NCBI GenBank assembly: GCA_965260995.1
Contig: CBDHCD010000003.1
Coordinates: 1,178,001 to 1,242,000, forward strand
Direction: 5' to 3'
DNA: 64,000 bases
Source of the DNA: JBBROS01 sp965260995
GTDB lineage: Bacteria; Pseudomonadota; Alphaproteobacteria; Acetobacterales; Acetobacteraceae
Part shown: piece by piece, positions 16,981-25,903 of the stretch
Numbering within the stretch: the first letter of the stretch is position 1
Layout: every line of letters begins with the position of its first letter
Notes under the pieces: generated by a model
What the model saw: the letters and a program-made list of their open reading frames with translations, nothing else
What the model was told of the DNA's origin: nothing
Databases searched by the model: none
Position numbers and translations under genes: made by a program

Positions 16981-18198
16981 TCAGGCAACCGGCGCGACGC
17001 CGTCGAAGGCGCAGCGCAGTTCTTCGGGTCCGCGGAATCCCGGGTTCTTGCGGTAGGGCGGGTCGGCGACGAGCCGAGGGTTCTCGAGGCGACTGAACAG
17101 CTTCACCAGTGCAATGTGAGCCTCGCGCCGCGCCAGCGCCGCGCCCAGGCAGTTGTGGATGCCGCTGCCAAAGCCGAGGTGCTGGTTGTCGGTCCGGTCG
17201 GCGTCGAACGTCTCGGCGTCGGGGAAGCGGTCCTTGTCGCGGTTGGCTGCGCCGAGCATCAGCACAATGGGCGAGCCCTTTGGGATGGTCGTACCCATCA
17301 TGTCGATGTCGACCAGGGCCGAGCGCTGAGGCACGTACTGTATGGGCGACTCGGTGCGTAGGAGCTCCTCGACGAAGCGCGTGACGAACTCGGGTTCGTT
17401 CAACACCCGCTCGCGCAGGTCGGGGCGCCGCAGCAGCAGGAGCGCGCTGTTGCCGATCAGGTTGACTGTGGTCTCGTGCCCGGCGAACAGGAGCAACGTC
17501 GCCGTGGCGATCAGGTCGTCGTCCTCCATGCGGCCCTCCGGGCCGTCGTCGCTCATCATGTTGGACAGCATGTCGTCGCCGGGGTTGGCGCGGTGCTTCT
17601 CCAGGAGCCCAACCATGTACTCGTTCAGCTCCAGAAAAAGCTTGCTGAAGACCGCCTCGCCCGCTTCCAACGGGTTCCCGCCCGCATCCGGGTTCGAAAC
17701 AGGGTTCGACAGGATGTGTCCCCACTCGGCGATCCTGTACTTGTCCTCCTGCGGGACGCCCAACAGCTTGACGATCACCTCGACCGGGAACGGGAAGGCG
17801 AACTGCTCAATCAGGTCGATCTCCCCGCCTTTCGTGTCGAACCCGTCGATTAGGTCGTCGACGATCGTGCTCAACGCATTCTGAAGATCATAGACAAAGC
17901 GGGGCTTGTTAGGCGGCCCAAAGTGCCGGAACGCGAGCCGGCGCAGACGGTCGTGGCGCGGCGGGTCGAGCCGGGCGAGGTCCTCCTTGAACTGCTGCTG
18001 GGCGTCCGGCCGGTTGCCCATGTTGGAGGTCACGCGCGGGTCGTGGAAGAGCGCCAGGACGGCATCATAGCTGCTAACGACGTAGGTGCCGTCGGGCTGC
18101 CTTTCGATTGGGGTCTCGCGCAACTCCGCGTAGCGCGCGTACGGGTCTGAGCGGACCGCGTAGTCAACGGCTCGCTCGAAGTTGGTTGGCTCGGGCAT
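16981..18198 (-). CDS. cytochrome P450 (class I, bacterial)
   Basis: This 405-residue P450 has the I-helix LLLFAGHETTVNLIGN (about residue 240; oxygen-activating Glu-Thr-Thr), the ExxR of the K-helix in VEELLRTESP, and the heme loop FGSGIHNCLGAALARREAH, whose Cys ligates iron. A typical CYP B/C-helix motif, LDPPRHDRLRRLAFRHF, precedes these. It is the last gene of the minus-strand block. Electrons should come from the ferredoxin and reductase just upstream. The ATG at 18198 has GAGGAGGCC upstream (18202-18210). Family and substrate cannot be assigned from sequence alone. Confidence 0.93.
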   Translation of the reverse strand: MPEPTNFERAVDYAVRSDPYARYAELRETPIERQPDGTYVVSSYDAVLALFHDPRVTSNMGNRPDAQQQFKEDLARLDPPRHDRLRRLAFRHFGPPNKPRFVYDLQNALSTIVDDLIDGFDTKGGEIDLIEQFAFPFPVEVIVKLLGVPQEDKYRIAEWGHILSNPVSNPDAGGNPLEAGEAVFSKLFLELNEYMVGLLEKHRANPGDDMLSNMMSDDGPEGRMEDDDLIATATLLLFAGHETTVNLIGNSALLLLRRPDLRERVLNEPEFVTRFVEELLRTESPIQYVPQRSALVDIDMMGTTIPKGSPIVLMLGAANRDKDRFPDAETFDADRTDNQHLGFGSGIHNCLGAALARREAHIALVKLFSRLENPRLVADPPYRKNPGFRGPEELRCAFDGVAPVA

Positions 18199-18234
18199 GA
18201 GGCCTCCTCGCTTGTCCGGTTCAGATACTAGCGG

Positions 18235-19671
18235 TCAGGGCTTGCGGTGGACCAGGGTCGCCGTGAGTTCGTTCGGCTTGTAGCCGGTGAGCACGATGTA
18301 AGGCGCCGAGTCGGGCACCGGGGCGTCGGGGAAGTCCGGGTCGAACGGCTCCGACGTTTCGGGCTTAGAGACCCCGACCAGCACGGGCGGGAAGGGCGCG
18401 CCGGCGACGATCAGGCGCTCGTAGAGCTCGAGCCACTTCGGCTCGTTCACTGTAATTGCGGCGCAGACCCGACCCTTGTGTCCGTAAGCCATGACGAATC
18501 GTTTTAACTCTAGCGACCCTTGGGTGATGACCGCCTGGTCGCCGAAGCTCGGCGCGCCAACCGACTTGATGTTGAGCCCGAACTGGTTGGACCAGAAGTT
18601 CGGCACGTGCATGTAGGGTACCCGATCGCCGGGCCCGGCCATCATGTTGTGGGCGGCCGTCGCCGCCTGGGCCACGGCGTTACCCCAGTGTTCCAGGGCC
18701 ACGAACTCGAAGTCGAAGAGCGAATGGGGAAAGCGCGCCACGTCGCCCGCGACGTAAATGTCGTCGCGGGTCATACCGAACTGGTCAAAGACGCGGCAGC
18801 CCGCGTCGCAGGCCACCCCCCACTTGCCGACGGCCAGCCCGGCTTCGGCCAGCCACTCGACGTTGCGCACGGCGCCCAGCGCGATCACCGCGATGTCGGC
18901 GTCGAGCGTCGTGCCGTCCGACAGGTGCGCTCGCTTCAGCCGCCCCCCCTCGCCTTCCAGCCTTTCGACGCTGACGCCAAGGCGCAGGTCGACGCCGTGC
19001 TCGCGCTGCCGCTCGGCCATGAAGTCGCCGATGACCCCGCCCATGGCCGAGCGGAGCAGCTTGCGGCCACGCTCCACCACGGTGACCTCCAGCCCCATGT
19101 CGCGGCAGGCCGAGGCCGTCTCCGAGCCGGTGAAGCCCGAGCCGATAACAAGGACGCGCTTGGGGTTTTGGGCCATCAAGCGCCTGAGCTCAACGCCGTG
19201 CTCAATGGTGCGCAACGGCAGAACGCCTTCGAGCTTGACCTCCTCCTCGTTGAACCAAGGCCGCGCGCGGGTGCCGGTCGCGATGAGCAGCTTGTCGTAG
19301 GTGACCTCGCCGCCATCGGCGAGCCTCACCGTGCGCGTCTTCGGGTCAAGGCCAGTCGCGGCGACGCCGAGGCGCCAGTCAACATCGAGGTCTGGCTTCT
19401 GAGGAAGCCCGAGGCGGTCCGGCTCGGCCAGGCCCAGAACGACCTGCTTGGAGAGCGGCGGCCGATCGTAAGGCTCGTGAACCTCGTCGCCTATGACCAC
19501 GATCTCGCCCTCGTGGCCCTCGTCCCGCAGCGCCTCGGCCGCCCTGAGGCCGCAAAGCGAGGCGCCAACGATGACCACCCGGCCGACGTCCGCTCGGGGC
19601 ACCCGGGCCAAGGCCTGGGCCGCGCCATTCGCGCGTTTGTTGCCCGTCTGTTCGTGAGCAAGGGCGCTCAC
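18235..19671 (-). CDS. NAD(P)H-dependent ferredoxin reductase (FAD)
   Basis: A two-dinucleotide-domain flavoprotein of 478 residues: RVVIVGASLCGLRAAEALR (FAD) at about residue 30, VLVIGSGFTGSETASACRDMGLEVTVVE (NAD(P)H) in the middle, and DDIYVAGDVARFPHSLF...ALEHWGNAVAQAATAAHNM (second FAD contact). This pattern is that of ferredoxin reductases of P450 and dioxygenase systems. About 25 N-terminal and 60 C-terminal residues exceed the usual ~410. Its ATG overlaps the ferredoxin stop (ATGA), so the two are translationally coupled. Role: electron transfer to the ferredoxin for the P450. Confidence 0.9.
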   Translation of the reverse strand: MSALAHEQTGNKRANGAAQALARVPRADVGRVVIVGASLCGLRAAEALRDEGHEGEIVVIGDEVHEPYDRPPLSKQVVLGLAEPDRLGLPQKPDLDVDWRLGVAATGLDPKTRTVRLADGGEVTYDKLLIATGTRARPWFNEEEVKLEGVLPLRTIEHGVELRRLMAQNPKRVLVIGSGFTGSETASACRDMGLEVTVVERGRKLLRSAMGGVIGDFMAERQREHGVDLRLGVSVERLEGEGGRLKRAHLSDGTTLDADIAVIALGAVRNVEWLAEAGLAVGKWGVACDAGCRVFDQFGMTRDDIYVAGDVARFPHSLFDFEFVALEHWGNAVAQAATAAHNMMAGPGDRVPYMHVPNFWSNQFGLNIKSVGAPSFGDQAVITQGSLELKRFVMAYGHKGRVCAAITVNEPKWLELYERLIVAGAPFPPVLVGVSKPETSEPFDPDFPDAPVPDSAPYIVLTGYKPNELTATLVHRKP

Positions 19672-19931
19672 AGCGAGGCCCTTTTGTCGTCAGCGTGAAC
19701 ACCCCCCATGGCCTGCTTGGCTGCGCGGTCCTCGCCGGCCTCGAACTCAACCATAATCGCCTGCACGGGGCAGGCATGGACCGCGCGCAGGATATCCTCA
19801 CGGCGGCTCGGGTCGGGTTGAGGGTTGTAGAGCAGCGACTCCTCGCTCTTGTGCAGGATGAAGTCCTCAGGCGCGAGAAGCACACACTGCGCATAGGCCT
19901 GGCAGCGGTTGAGATCGACAACAATTCGCAT
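19668..19931 (-). CDS. 3Fe-4S-type ferredoxin of the P450 chain
   Basis: Start set at the ATG at 19931 (MRIVVDLNRCQAYAQC). The 87-residue protein has CQAYAQC followed by ACPVQAI, i.e. three Cys plus Ala/Tyr at the fourth ligand position, the layout of the 3Fe-4S ferredoxins that serve bacterial P450s. Acidic residues (EDF, EESL, EFEAGED) fit a redox-partner surface. Its stop overlaps the start of the ferredoxin reductase gene. Confidence 0.9.
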   Translation of the reverse strand: MRIVVDLNRCQAYAQCVLLAPEDFILHKSEESLLYNPQPDPSRREDILRAVHACPVQAIMVEFEAGEDRAAKQAMGGVHADDKRASL

Positions 19932-20030
19932 GGGCTGGCTCTCCGAGTTTTTTATGTCGGGTGCACGAGGACAACGCTTCGCCTGGGGGCCGGCGCGAAC
20001 CGTCACCGGACGAGCCTGTTTCCAAAGCCT

Positions 20031-20321
20031 TCAGGTCAGGACTTCACCGATGAAGCCCTGTGGCCCACCTGGCACAAGTGCTTCCGCACGTTTGATTTTC
20101 TCGTCCTGCTGGTAACTGCCGAGGATCGCTTCGGCCTGTTCCCGGCCAATCCAACGGGTGTTGACGAGGATATGTCCTGGGTCGGTTACATCCTGGATAA
20201 CTTCGTGATCGAGGTAACCGTGCAGAGGCGGCATGTCGTTGCCGATCGCCCGCGTCAGTTGGAGCCCCTCATCGACCGCATCTGCCGGAAACTTGAAGTC
20301 GAACACTGATTTGACGGCCAT
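20031..20321 (-). CDS. small ABM-like (antibiotic biosynthesis monooxygenase) protein
   Basis: The 96-residue protein has MAVKSVFDFKFPADAVDEGLQLTRAIGNDMPP...GYLDHEVIQDVTDPGHILVNTRWIGREQAEAILG. This matches the ferredoxin-like beta-alpha-beta ABM fold, in which H-E-V and W-x-R segments line the pocket. Such proteins act as cofactor-free monooxygenases or as small-molecule-binding partners. It lies in the minus-strand block between the double SnoaL gene and the ferredoxin, 99 bp upstream of the latter. Confidence 0.65.
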   Translation of the reverse strand: MAVKSVFDFKFPADAVDEGLQLTRAIGNDMPPLHGYLDHEVIQDVTDPGHILVNTRWIGREQAEAILGSYQQDEKIKRAEALVPGGPQGFIGEVLT

Positions 20322-20375
20322 AAGATATCTCCGGTTCTATGTTCGTTGTGAAGACGATGAGGATCGATGCCTACT

Positions 20376-21239
20376 CTAAATTGGGAGAGGTCCGCCGGGC
20401 CCGAACGACCCCACGACCGGAAGCAGGTTCCAGTACTCGCGAAAAAGCGTGATCCTGCCATCGCTGGCTCTCACCACGGCAAGATAGCGTTGCCGGTAGG
20501 TGCCCCCGTCGCGCTTGTTCCGGACCATGCCCTCGTACTCGAGCAGGGCAAGACCGCTTTCTTCCGCAGGGTAGCTTGCGCGCAAAACCATTCCATCCGA
20601 GCCCTGGGTGGCGATCAGTTGCTCATAGTAGTGGGCGATCGGTTGCTTGCCCGCGAGTTTGCGCAACGCGCCAGGAGGGGCGAACGGGCATTCCAGCACC
20701 GCATCGTCGGCGAACATGTCGATGAAGCTGCTGGCCCCTGCTGCAAGGCGGTTTCCGAACGCGTCCTTGATGATCGCATCGAGCGATGTGGAGGCGCCGG
20801 TCAGCGGGCTTGTGTCGAGGGGCGTGGCCGGTGCCCCGCCCGCTTCGCCCGGGATGTTCAACGGGTCGAGATACTCGCGATAAAGGCGTATGCGGCCGTC
20901 CTTCGTTTCTACTACCGCAACGTAGTTCTGGCCGAACGGCGCGCCAGACGCTCCGGCGCGAGCCTGGCATTGATATTCCAGGACCATGCCGTCGTCACGG
21001 ATCGGATAGGCGGCCGTGAGGTCAAACCGCTCGAAGATCGTCGAACCCTCGATGGAGGCGAGATACTCGGCCATCGCCGGCTTGCCCTCCACCCTCACCG
21101 CGTCACCGGCTCCGAACGGGAACTCGAACACGGCGTCGTCGGCGAACATGTCGAGATACTCGGCGGCACCGGGAGCGAGACGGTCGCCGAGCGCAACGCG
21201 CGTCATGTCGGTCACGGGCTGGACCATGGGGAAGCGCAT
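20376..21239 (-). CDS. tandem SnoaL-like (NTF2-fold) protein
   Basis: Start set at the ATG at 21239, 6 bases after GAGGAG, in preference to an upstream ATG. The 287-residue protein contains two related halves, each with LAPGAAEYLDMFADDAVFEFPF / LAAGASSFIDMFADDAVLECPF and a closing RLYREYLDPLN / TLFREYWNLLP motif. These are two NTF2-like SnoaL domains joined in one chain by internal duplication. SnoaL folds host hydratases, isomerases and limonene-epoxide-hydrolase-type reactions. The conserved Asp pairs (FADDAV) are retained in both halves. Confidence 0.8.
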   Translation of the reverse strand: MRFPMVQPVTDMTRVALGDRLAPGAAEYLDMFADDAVFEFPFGAGDAVRVEGKPAMAEYLASIEGSTIFERFDLTAAYPIRDDGMVLEYQCQARAGASGAPFGQNYVAVVETKDGRIRLYREYLDPLNIPGEAGGAPATPLDTSPLTGASTSLDAIIKDAFGNRLAAGASSFIDMFADDAVLECPFAPPGALRKLAGKQPIAHYYEQLIATQGSDGMVLRASYPAEESGLALLEYEGMVRNKRDGGTYRQRYLAVVRASDGRITLFREYWNLLPVVGSFGPGGPLPI

Positions 21240-21250
21240 CGGTTCTCCTC

Positions 21251-22434
21251 TCAATCGGGCTTGGCCGCGGAGACCGCCGTGGGGCGCACCGGTCGGAACG
21301 CCGCCCTCACCTCCCGCACGAAGACCTCAGGCTGCTCGAAGGCGGCAAGGTGTCCGCCAGCCTCGACCTCGTTCCAGCTGACGATGTTCGACATCAGTCG
21401 TTCGGCCCAGGCCCGCGGTGTGTAGGTGACGTCGTGCGGGAACAGGCTCACCGAGACCGGCAACGCGATCGGCTCGGATAATCCGGCCTGCGCGAGGCTC
21501 TCCCAGTAGAGCCCGGCCGACGAACCGCCGGTTCGCGTCAGCCAGTAGAGCATGATGTTGTCGAGTATCGCGTCGTTGCCGAACACATCCTCGGGCTCCT
21601 GCGCCGGGTCCATCCAGCCCTTGAGCTTCTCGAAATCCACGCCGCCTGACCCACGGGTGAGTCGACCAGTCCGTAGGCCAGCGTCTGCGGCCGGGTGGAC
21701 TGCTGCTTGGCGTAACCGATCTCCTGCGCGGCATACTGCTTGCTGCACTCCCTCGATCGCCGCGCGCCGACGCTGTCGTCATCGGCGTCGGCCGCGTCGG
21801 CGGTGAGGTCGACCGTGTTGAGGTGGATGGCCACGCACCCCGGCGGGGCCGCAGCGGCGATGCGGCTGGTGACGCTGCCGCCCCAGTCGCCTCCCTGCGC
21901 AACCCAGCGTTCGTAGCCCAGCCGCGGCATCAGGCCAGCCCAGGCGCTCGCGATGCGATCGACCGACCAGCCTGGCGCCGAGGGCTTCTCCGAGAAGCCG
22001 TAGCCGGGCATGCAGGGGAGGACGAGGTGAAAGGCGTCCCGCGCCTCGCCGCCGTGCGCGACGGGATCGGTCAGGGGCCCGACCACGCGGTTGAACTCGA
22101 CGACCGATCCCGGCCATCCGTGGGTCATGATCATCGGCAGCGCGTCCGCCTTGGGCGAGCGGATATGGAAGAACGTGACAGACAATCCGTGCAGCATCGT
22201 CGCCTGCGGATTCCAGCCGTTCAGCATCGCCTCGCAGCGCCGCCAGTCGTACCGGTGCAGCCAATGGTCACAGAGCGCCCGGACGCGGTCCAGCGGCGCG
22301 CCCTGGCTCCAGTCGTTTACCGTCTCGCGGTCGGGCCAGCGCGCCTCGGCCAGCCGGCGGCGCAGATCGACAAGATCGCTGTCCGGGATGGCGATCGGCG
22401 CATCGACGACCGCTGCTTCGCTGTCTTGCGTCAC
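21251..22434 (-). pseudogene. epoxide hydrolase (EHN-type), broken by one frameshift
   Basis: The start is GTG 22434, overlapping the stop of the aldo/keto reductase (GTGA). The first ~260 codons have the epoxide-hydrolase N-terminal region (LVDLRRRLAEARWPDRETVNDWSQG), oxyanion loop THGWPGSVVEFNRVV, CMPGYGFSEKP and nucleophile loop VAQGGDWGGSVTSRI. Near 21642 the frame shifts. The C-terminal part continues in another frame as DFEKLKGWMDPAQEPEDVFGNDAILDNIMLYW and ends with GGHLAAFEQPEVFV, which holds the catalytic His. One added base after TGGATT rejoins them. As sequenced, the product lacks His and is inactive. Confidence 0.8.
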
Positions 22435-23492
22435 CACCCGATGGCTCCCGGCCAAGCGGCGACGTTGGTGCCGCCGAAAATGCTGCGCTTCACGTCGTCG
22501 GTGAACCCCAGATACGGAAAGGCGGGTTCCAGCGCGCTCTTGGCGTCGAGCCTGGCACGTTGCTCGGCCGGCAGATTGAGCGAGAGCGCGGCGACATTCT
22601 CGCGCACCTGTTCGGGCCGGCTGGCGCCGAGCAGGAGCGCGTCGACGCGGGGCTGCGTCACCGTCCAAGCGAGCGCCACGCGCGCGGGCGGGCAATCGAG
22701 TTCGGACGCGACGGCCTTGAGCGCGTCCAGGATTGCCCAGTTGCGGTCGGTGAACTTGCTCGATCCGAGCGGGTTGCCGCCATTCAGGCGGTCGCTGCCC
22801 TCGCGCCTGTCATCGCGCCCGTATTTGCCGGTCAGGAAGCCGCCGGCGAGCGGGCTCCAAGGGACCAGACCTATCCCGCACTCGGCTGCAAGCGGCACGT
22901 GCTCGCGCTCGGCGGTCCGCTCGACCAGGGAATACTCCGCCTGGATGGCGATCGGCCCAGGCAGCCCGCGCTCTGCCGCTAGCACCGCCATCTTGGTCGC
23001 GTACCAGGCGGGCACGTCGGACAGCGCGTAGTAGCGGATCTTGCCCAACCGGACGAGGTCGACGAAGGTCTGGAGCACCTCCTCGACCGGCGTGGTCATG
23101 TCCCAGAAGTGCGACCAGTAGAGGTCGATGTAATCGGTGCCGAGCCGGTGCAGCGACGCATCGACCGCGCGCATCACGTTCTTGCGCCCGTTGCCACCCG
23201 CGTTAGGGTTGCCGGCATCGAGGTTCCAGGTGAACTTCGTCGCGATCACCAGGCGATCCCGCAGCGAGCGCTCCGCCACCCACCGGCCGAGCATCTCCTC
23301 GCTGCGACCGCCACCATAAATGTCGGCGGTATCGACGAAATTGCCTCCGCTTTCCGCATAGGCATCGAGGATCGCGTGCGCGCCCTCCTCCTCCGTCCCC
23401 CAGCGGCCTGCACCGAACGTCATGGTGCCGAGCGCGAAGGGACTGACGACCAGCCCCGATCGGCCCAGCGTGCGGAAGGAAGTCAGGTCCAT
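22431..23492 (-). CDS. aldo/keto reductase
   Basis: Start set at the ATG at 23492 (MDLTSFRTLGRSGLVVSPFALGTMTFG) with AGAGGATT upstream. The 353-residue TIM-barrel protein has the catalytic tetrad contexts NFVDTADIYGGG (Asp, Tyr), VIATKFTW (Lys) and IDLYWSHFWD (His), and the NADPH-binding end LLGASRPEQVRENVAAL. It probably interconverts a ketone or aldehyde and an alcohol within the pathway. It is coupled to the downstream epoxide hydrolase. Confidence 0.9.
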   Translation of the reverse strand: MDLTSFRTLGRSGLVVSPFALGTMTFGAGRWGTEEEGAHAILDAYAESGGNFVDTADIYGGGRSEEMLGRWVAERSLRDRLVIATKFTWNLDAGNPNAGGNGRKNVMRAVDASLHRLGTDYIDLYWSHFWDMTTPVEEVLQTFVDLVRLGKIRYYALSDVPAWYATKMAVLAAERGLPGPIAIQAEYSLVERTAEREHVPLAAECGIGLVPWSPLAGGFLTGKYGRDDRREGSDRLNGGNPLGSSKFTDRNWAILDALKAVASELDCPPARVALAWTVTQPRVDALLLGASRPEQVRENVAALSLNLPAEQRARLDAKSALEPAFPYLGFTDDVKRSIFGGTNVAAWPGAIGW

Positions 23493-23557
23493 GGGCAATC
23501 CTCTAGGGTCGGGCAATCGGAGGGCGATGGGGCGAGTTCCCGTCAGCGTAGGAACGG

Positions 23558-25903
23558 TCAGGCAAGAGTGGACGATGCGAGCCCGCCAAGGACCTTGTCG
23601 AGCGTCAGCGGCAGATCGCGTATGCGGACACCGCAAGCGTTGTAGATCGCATTGGCCACCGCCGCGCCGACACCGGTGATGCCGATCTCGCCCACGCCGC
23701 GCGCGCCGAGCGGACTGTGGGGATCGGGGATGTCCGTCCAGATCGCGTCGATCGCGGGCACGTCGAGGTGCACGGGCACGTGGTATTCCGCCATGGACGG
23801 GTTCATCACCCGGCCGGAGCGCGTATCGAGCAGCATCTCCTCGGTGAGCGCGAGCCCCAGGCCCTGGATCATGCCGCCCCGGAACTGGCTCGCGGCGGTC
23901 TTGGCGTTGAGAATACGGCCGCAGTCGAACGACCCCAGCATCCGCGACACACGCGTCTCCCCGGTCACCTCGTTGACCCGAACCTCGCAGAAGACCGCCG
24001 AGAAGGAATGCATAGAGTATTTCATCATGGCGAGCGGCATCGGCGACTTGCCCTCCGCCTCGATGGCATCATGGCCGATGCGTGCGAGGATGGACGCGTA
24101 GGTCTCGAACCGCGCCGGATCCTCGCGGCTGCGCAAGCCCCTGCCGTCCGCCTCGACCTCGTCCGCCCTGAGACCCGCGAGCGGGGAGTCGTTGCCCGCG
24201 AGGCGGATAAGCTCCTTGAAAAGCTCATCGGACGCCGCAGCCACCGTGGCGATGATCGAGGCAGTCTGGGACGAGCCGCCGGCCATAGTGCCCGCCGGCA
24301 GGTCGGTGTCGCCATATTCGAAGGTGACGTCCTCGAACGGAAGGCCGAGACGAGCCGCTGCGTGCTGCGCCTGAACCGTCGCCGTGCCCATACCCATCTC
24401 GTGCGAGGCCATCTGCACCACCGCCCGTCCGTCGGCGGACAGGCGGATACGGGCGACGCCGCCCGGCATCTGCTGATAAGGGTAGGTCCCGCCGGCGCAG
24501 CCCATGCCGATCAGCCAATCGCCCTCACGCCGCGAGCGCGGCGCTGCGTTCCGCTGGTCCCAGCCGAAGGCTTCCGCTCCCATCCGCCAAGCCTCGACCG
24601 CATGTCGCGACGAGAACGGGTGGCCGGACTCCGGATCCTCGTCAGCGTCGTTGACGATGCGGAGTTCGACTGGGTCCATGCCCAGCTTCTCGGCGAGCTC
24701 GTCCATTGCGCTCTCGATCGCGAAGGTCGCGACGGACTCGCCCGGCGCGCGCATCGACGTATTGGCGACGGTGTCCAGGTCGACCTTCTTCTGACCCACC
24801 AGCAGGGTGTCCGCCGCGTATAGGTGCCGCGCGGGAAAGCTGATCTGCTCGGGGAAGGCGTTGTGGTACACCGAGGCGGTCACGCCCGTGTGGATCAGCG
24901 CAACCAACCTGCCGTCCTCGCGCGCGCCGAGCGCCATGCGCTGCTCGGTGAGCGTGCGGAAACCCGTCATGCGGAACACGTCCTCGCGGCTCAGCGCCAG
25001 GCGCACCGGCCGACCGGCGAGTTTGGCCGCGGCCACGGCGACGAGCTCGTGGCTCCAAAGTGTCTTGCCGCCAAACCCACCGCCCACGAACGGGGACAGG
25101 ACCCGGATCTGCTCCTCCTTGAGCGCGAGTACCTCCGACAGGTTGTACTTGGTGCCGCCCAGCATCTGGCTGCACGTGTGCAGGACCAGCGAGCCGTCAT
25201 CGCCCCAGGCGGTGGTGAGCGCGTGCGGCTCGATCGCCGCATGGCTGTGCCGCGGCGTGCGATAGCGCAAATCGACCGATACGGGCGCGGCTGCGAGTGC
25301 GGCCTCCGCGTCGCCGTGCTTCACCTCCGGTGGTGACACGAAGATCAGCGGCGGTGCCACAGCCTCATGCTTCACCGCATCGAAGTTCAGCACGGCCGGC
25401 TCCTGTTCATAGGACACTCGGATCAGCGAGGAGGCGAAGTCGGCTTGCTCTTGGCTTTCGGCGAGCACGATCGCCACGGGCTCACCGTTATAGTGGATGA
25501 TGTCGTCCTGCATGACCTGGAGGTTGGTCATCGACGCCGCGTTCATATTCTCCGTGGAGAGGGACGGTGCCTTCATCTTCGGCGCGTTGCGATGGGTCAT
25601 GATGAACACTACGCCAGGGGCCGCTTCGGCCGCCGCCGTGTCGATCTCTACGATCCGTCCGCGAGCGATCATGCTGGTGACGAGCGTCGCGTAGCACATG
25701 CCCTCCAGCGCCACCTCGGCGGCGAACCTCGCTTTGCCGGCGACCTTGACCGGTCCGTCCACCCGGGAGATCTGCGCCCCGAGTAGGCCACCCTTCCTGC
25801 GCAACGGATCCGCAGGTGCATCCGGCATCAGGCCGACCACCGCACCCATGACCGCCTGGACGGCTCCCGTGGCTTTTGCCTTTGCCTGGTCTACGATACT
25901 CAT
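23558..25903 (-). CDS. molybdopterin-binding subunit of aldehyde/xanthine-dehydrogenase-type enzyme
   Basis: The start ATG at 25903 overlaps the upstream stop (ATGA) and follows GGAAGGAAG. The 781-residue chain has ISRVDGPVKVAGKARFAAEV, LSPFVGGGFGGKTLWSHE (Moco loop), NTSMRAPGESVATFAIESAMDELAEKLGMDPVELR, QMASHEMGMGTATVQAQ, and GARGVGEIGITGVGAAVANAI with the catalytic Glu. This is the xanthine oxidase family large subunit. It hydroxylates aldehydes or N-heterocycles with water oxygen. About 30 extra N-terminal residues form an amphipathic stretch; no Tat signal is present, so it is cytoplasmic. Confidence 0.92.
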   Translation of the reverse strand: MSIVDQAKAKATGAVQAVMGAVVGLMPDAPADPLRRKGGLLGAQISRVDGPVKVAGKARFAAEVALEGMCYATLVTSMIARGRIVEIDTAAAEAAPGVVFIMTHRNAPKMKAPSLSTENMNAASMTNLQVMQDDIIHYNGEPVAIVLAESQEQADFASSLIRVSYEQEPAVLNFDAVKHEAVAPPLIFVSPPEVKHGDAEAALAAAPVSVDLRYRTPRHSHAAIEPHALTTAWGDDGSLVLHTCSQMLGGTKYNLSEVLALKEEQIRVLSPFVGGGFGGKTLWSHELVAVAAAKLAGRPVRLALSREDVFRMTGFRTLTEQRMALGAREDGRLVALIHTGVTASVYHNAFPEQISFPARHLYAADTLLVGQKKVDLDTVANTSMRAPGESVATFAIESAMDELAEKLGMDPVELRIVNDADEDPESGHPFSSRHAVEAWRMGAEAFGWDQRNAAPRSRREGDWLIGMGCAGGTYPYQQMPGGVARIRLSADGRAVVQMASHEMGMGTATVQAQHAAARLGLPFEDVTFEYGDTDLPAGTMAGGSSQTASIIATVAAASDELFKELIRLAGNDSPLAGLRADEVEADGRGLRSREDPARFETYASILARIGHDAIEAEGKSPMPLAMMKYSMHSFSAVFCEVRVNEVTGETRVSRMLGSFDCGRILNAKTAASQFRGGMIQGLGLALTEEMLLDTRSGRVMNPSMAEYHVPVHLDVPAIDAIWTDIPDPHSPLGARGVGEIGITGVGAAVANAIYNACGVRIRDLPLTLDKVLGGLASSTLA

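Noticed and set aside
18520..19698. Plus-strand ORF of 392 codons opposite ferredoxin reductase
   Set aside because: Shadow of the flavoprotein gene; no recognisable signature.
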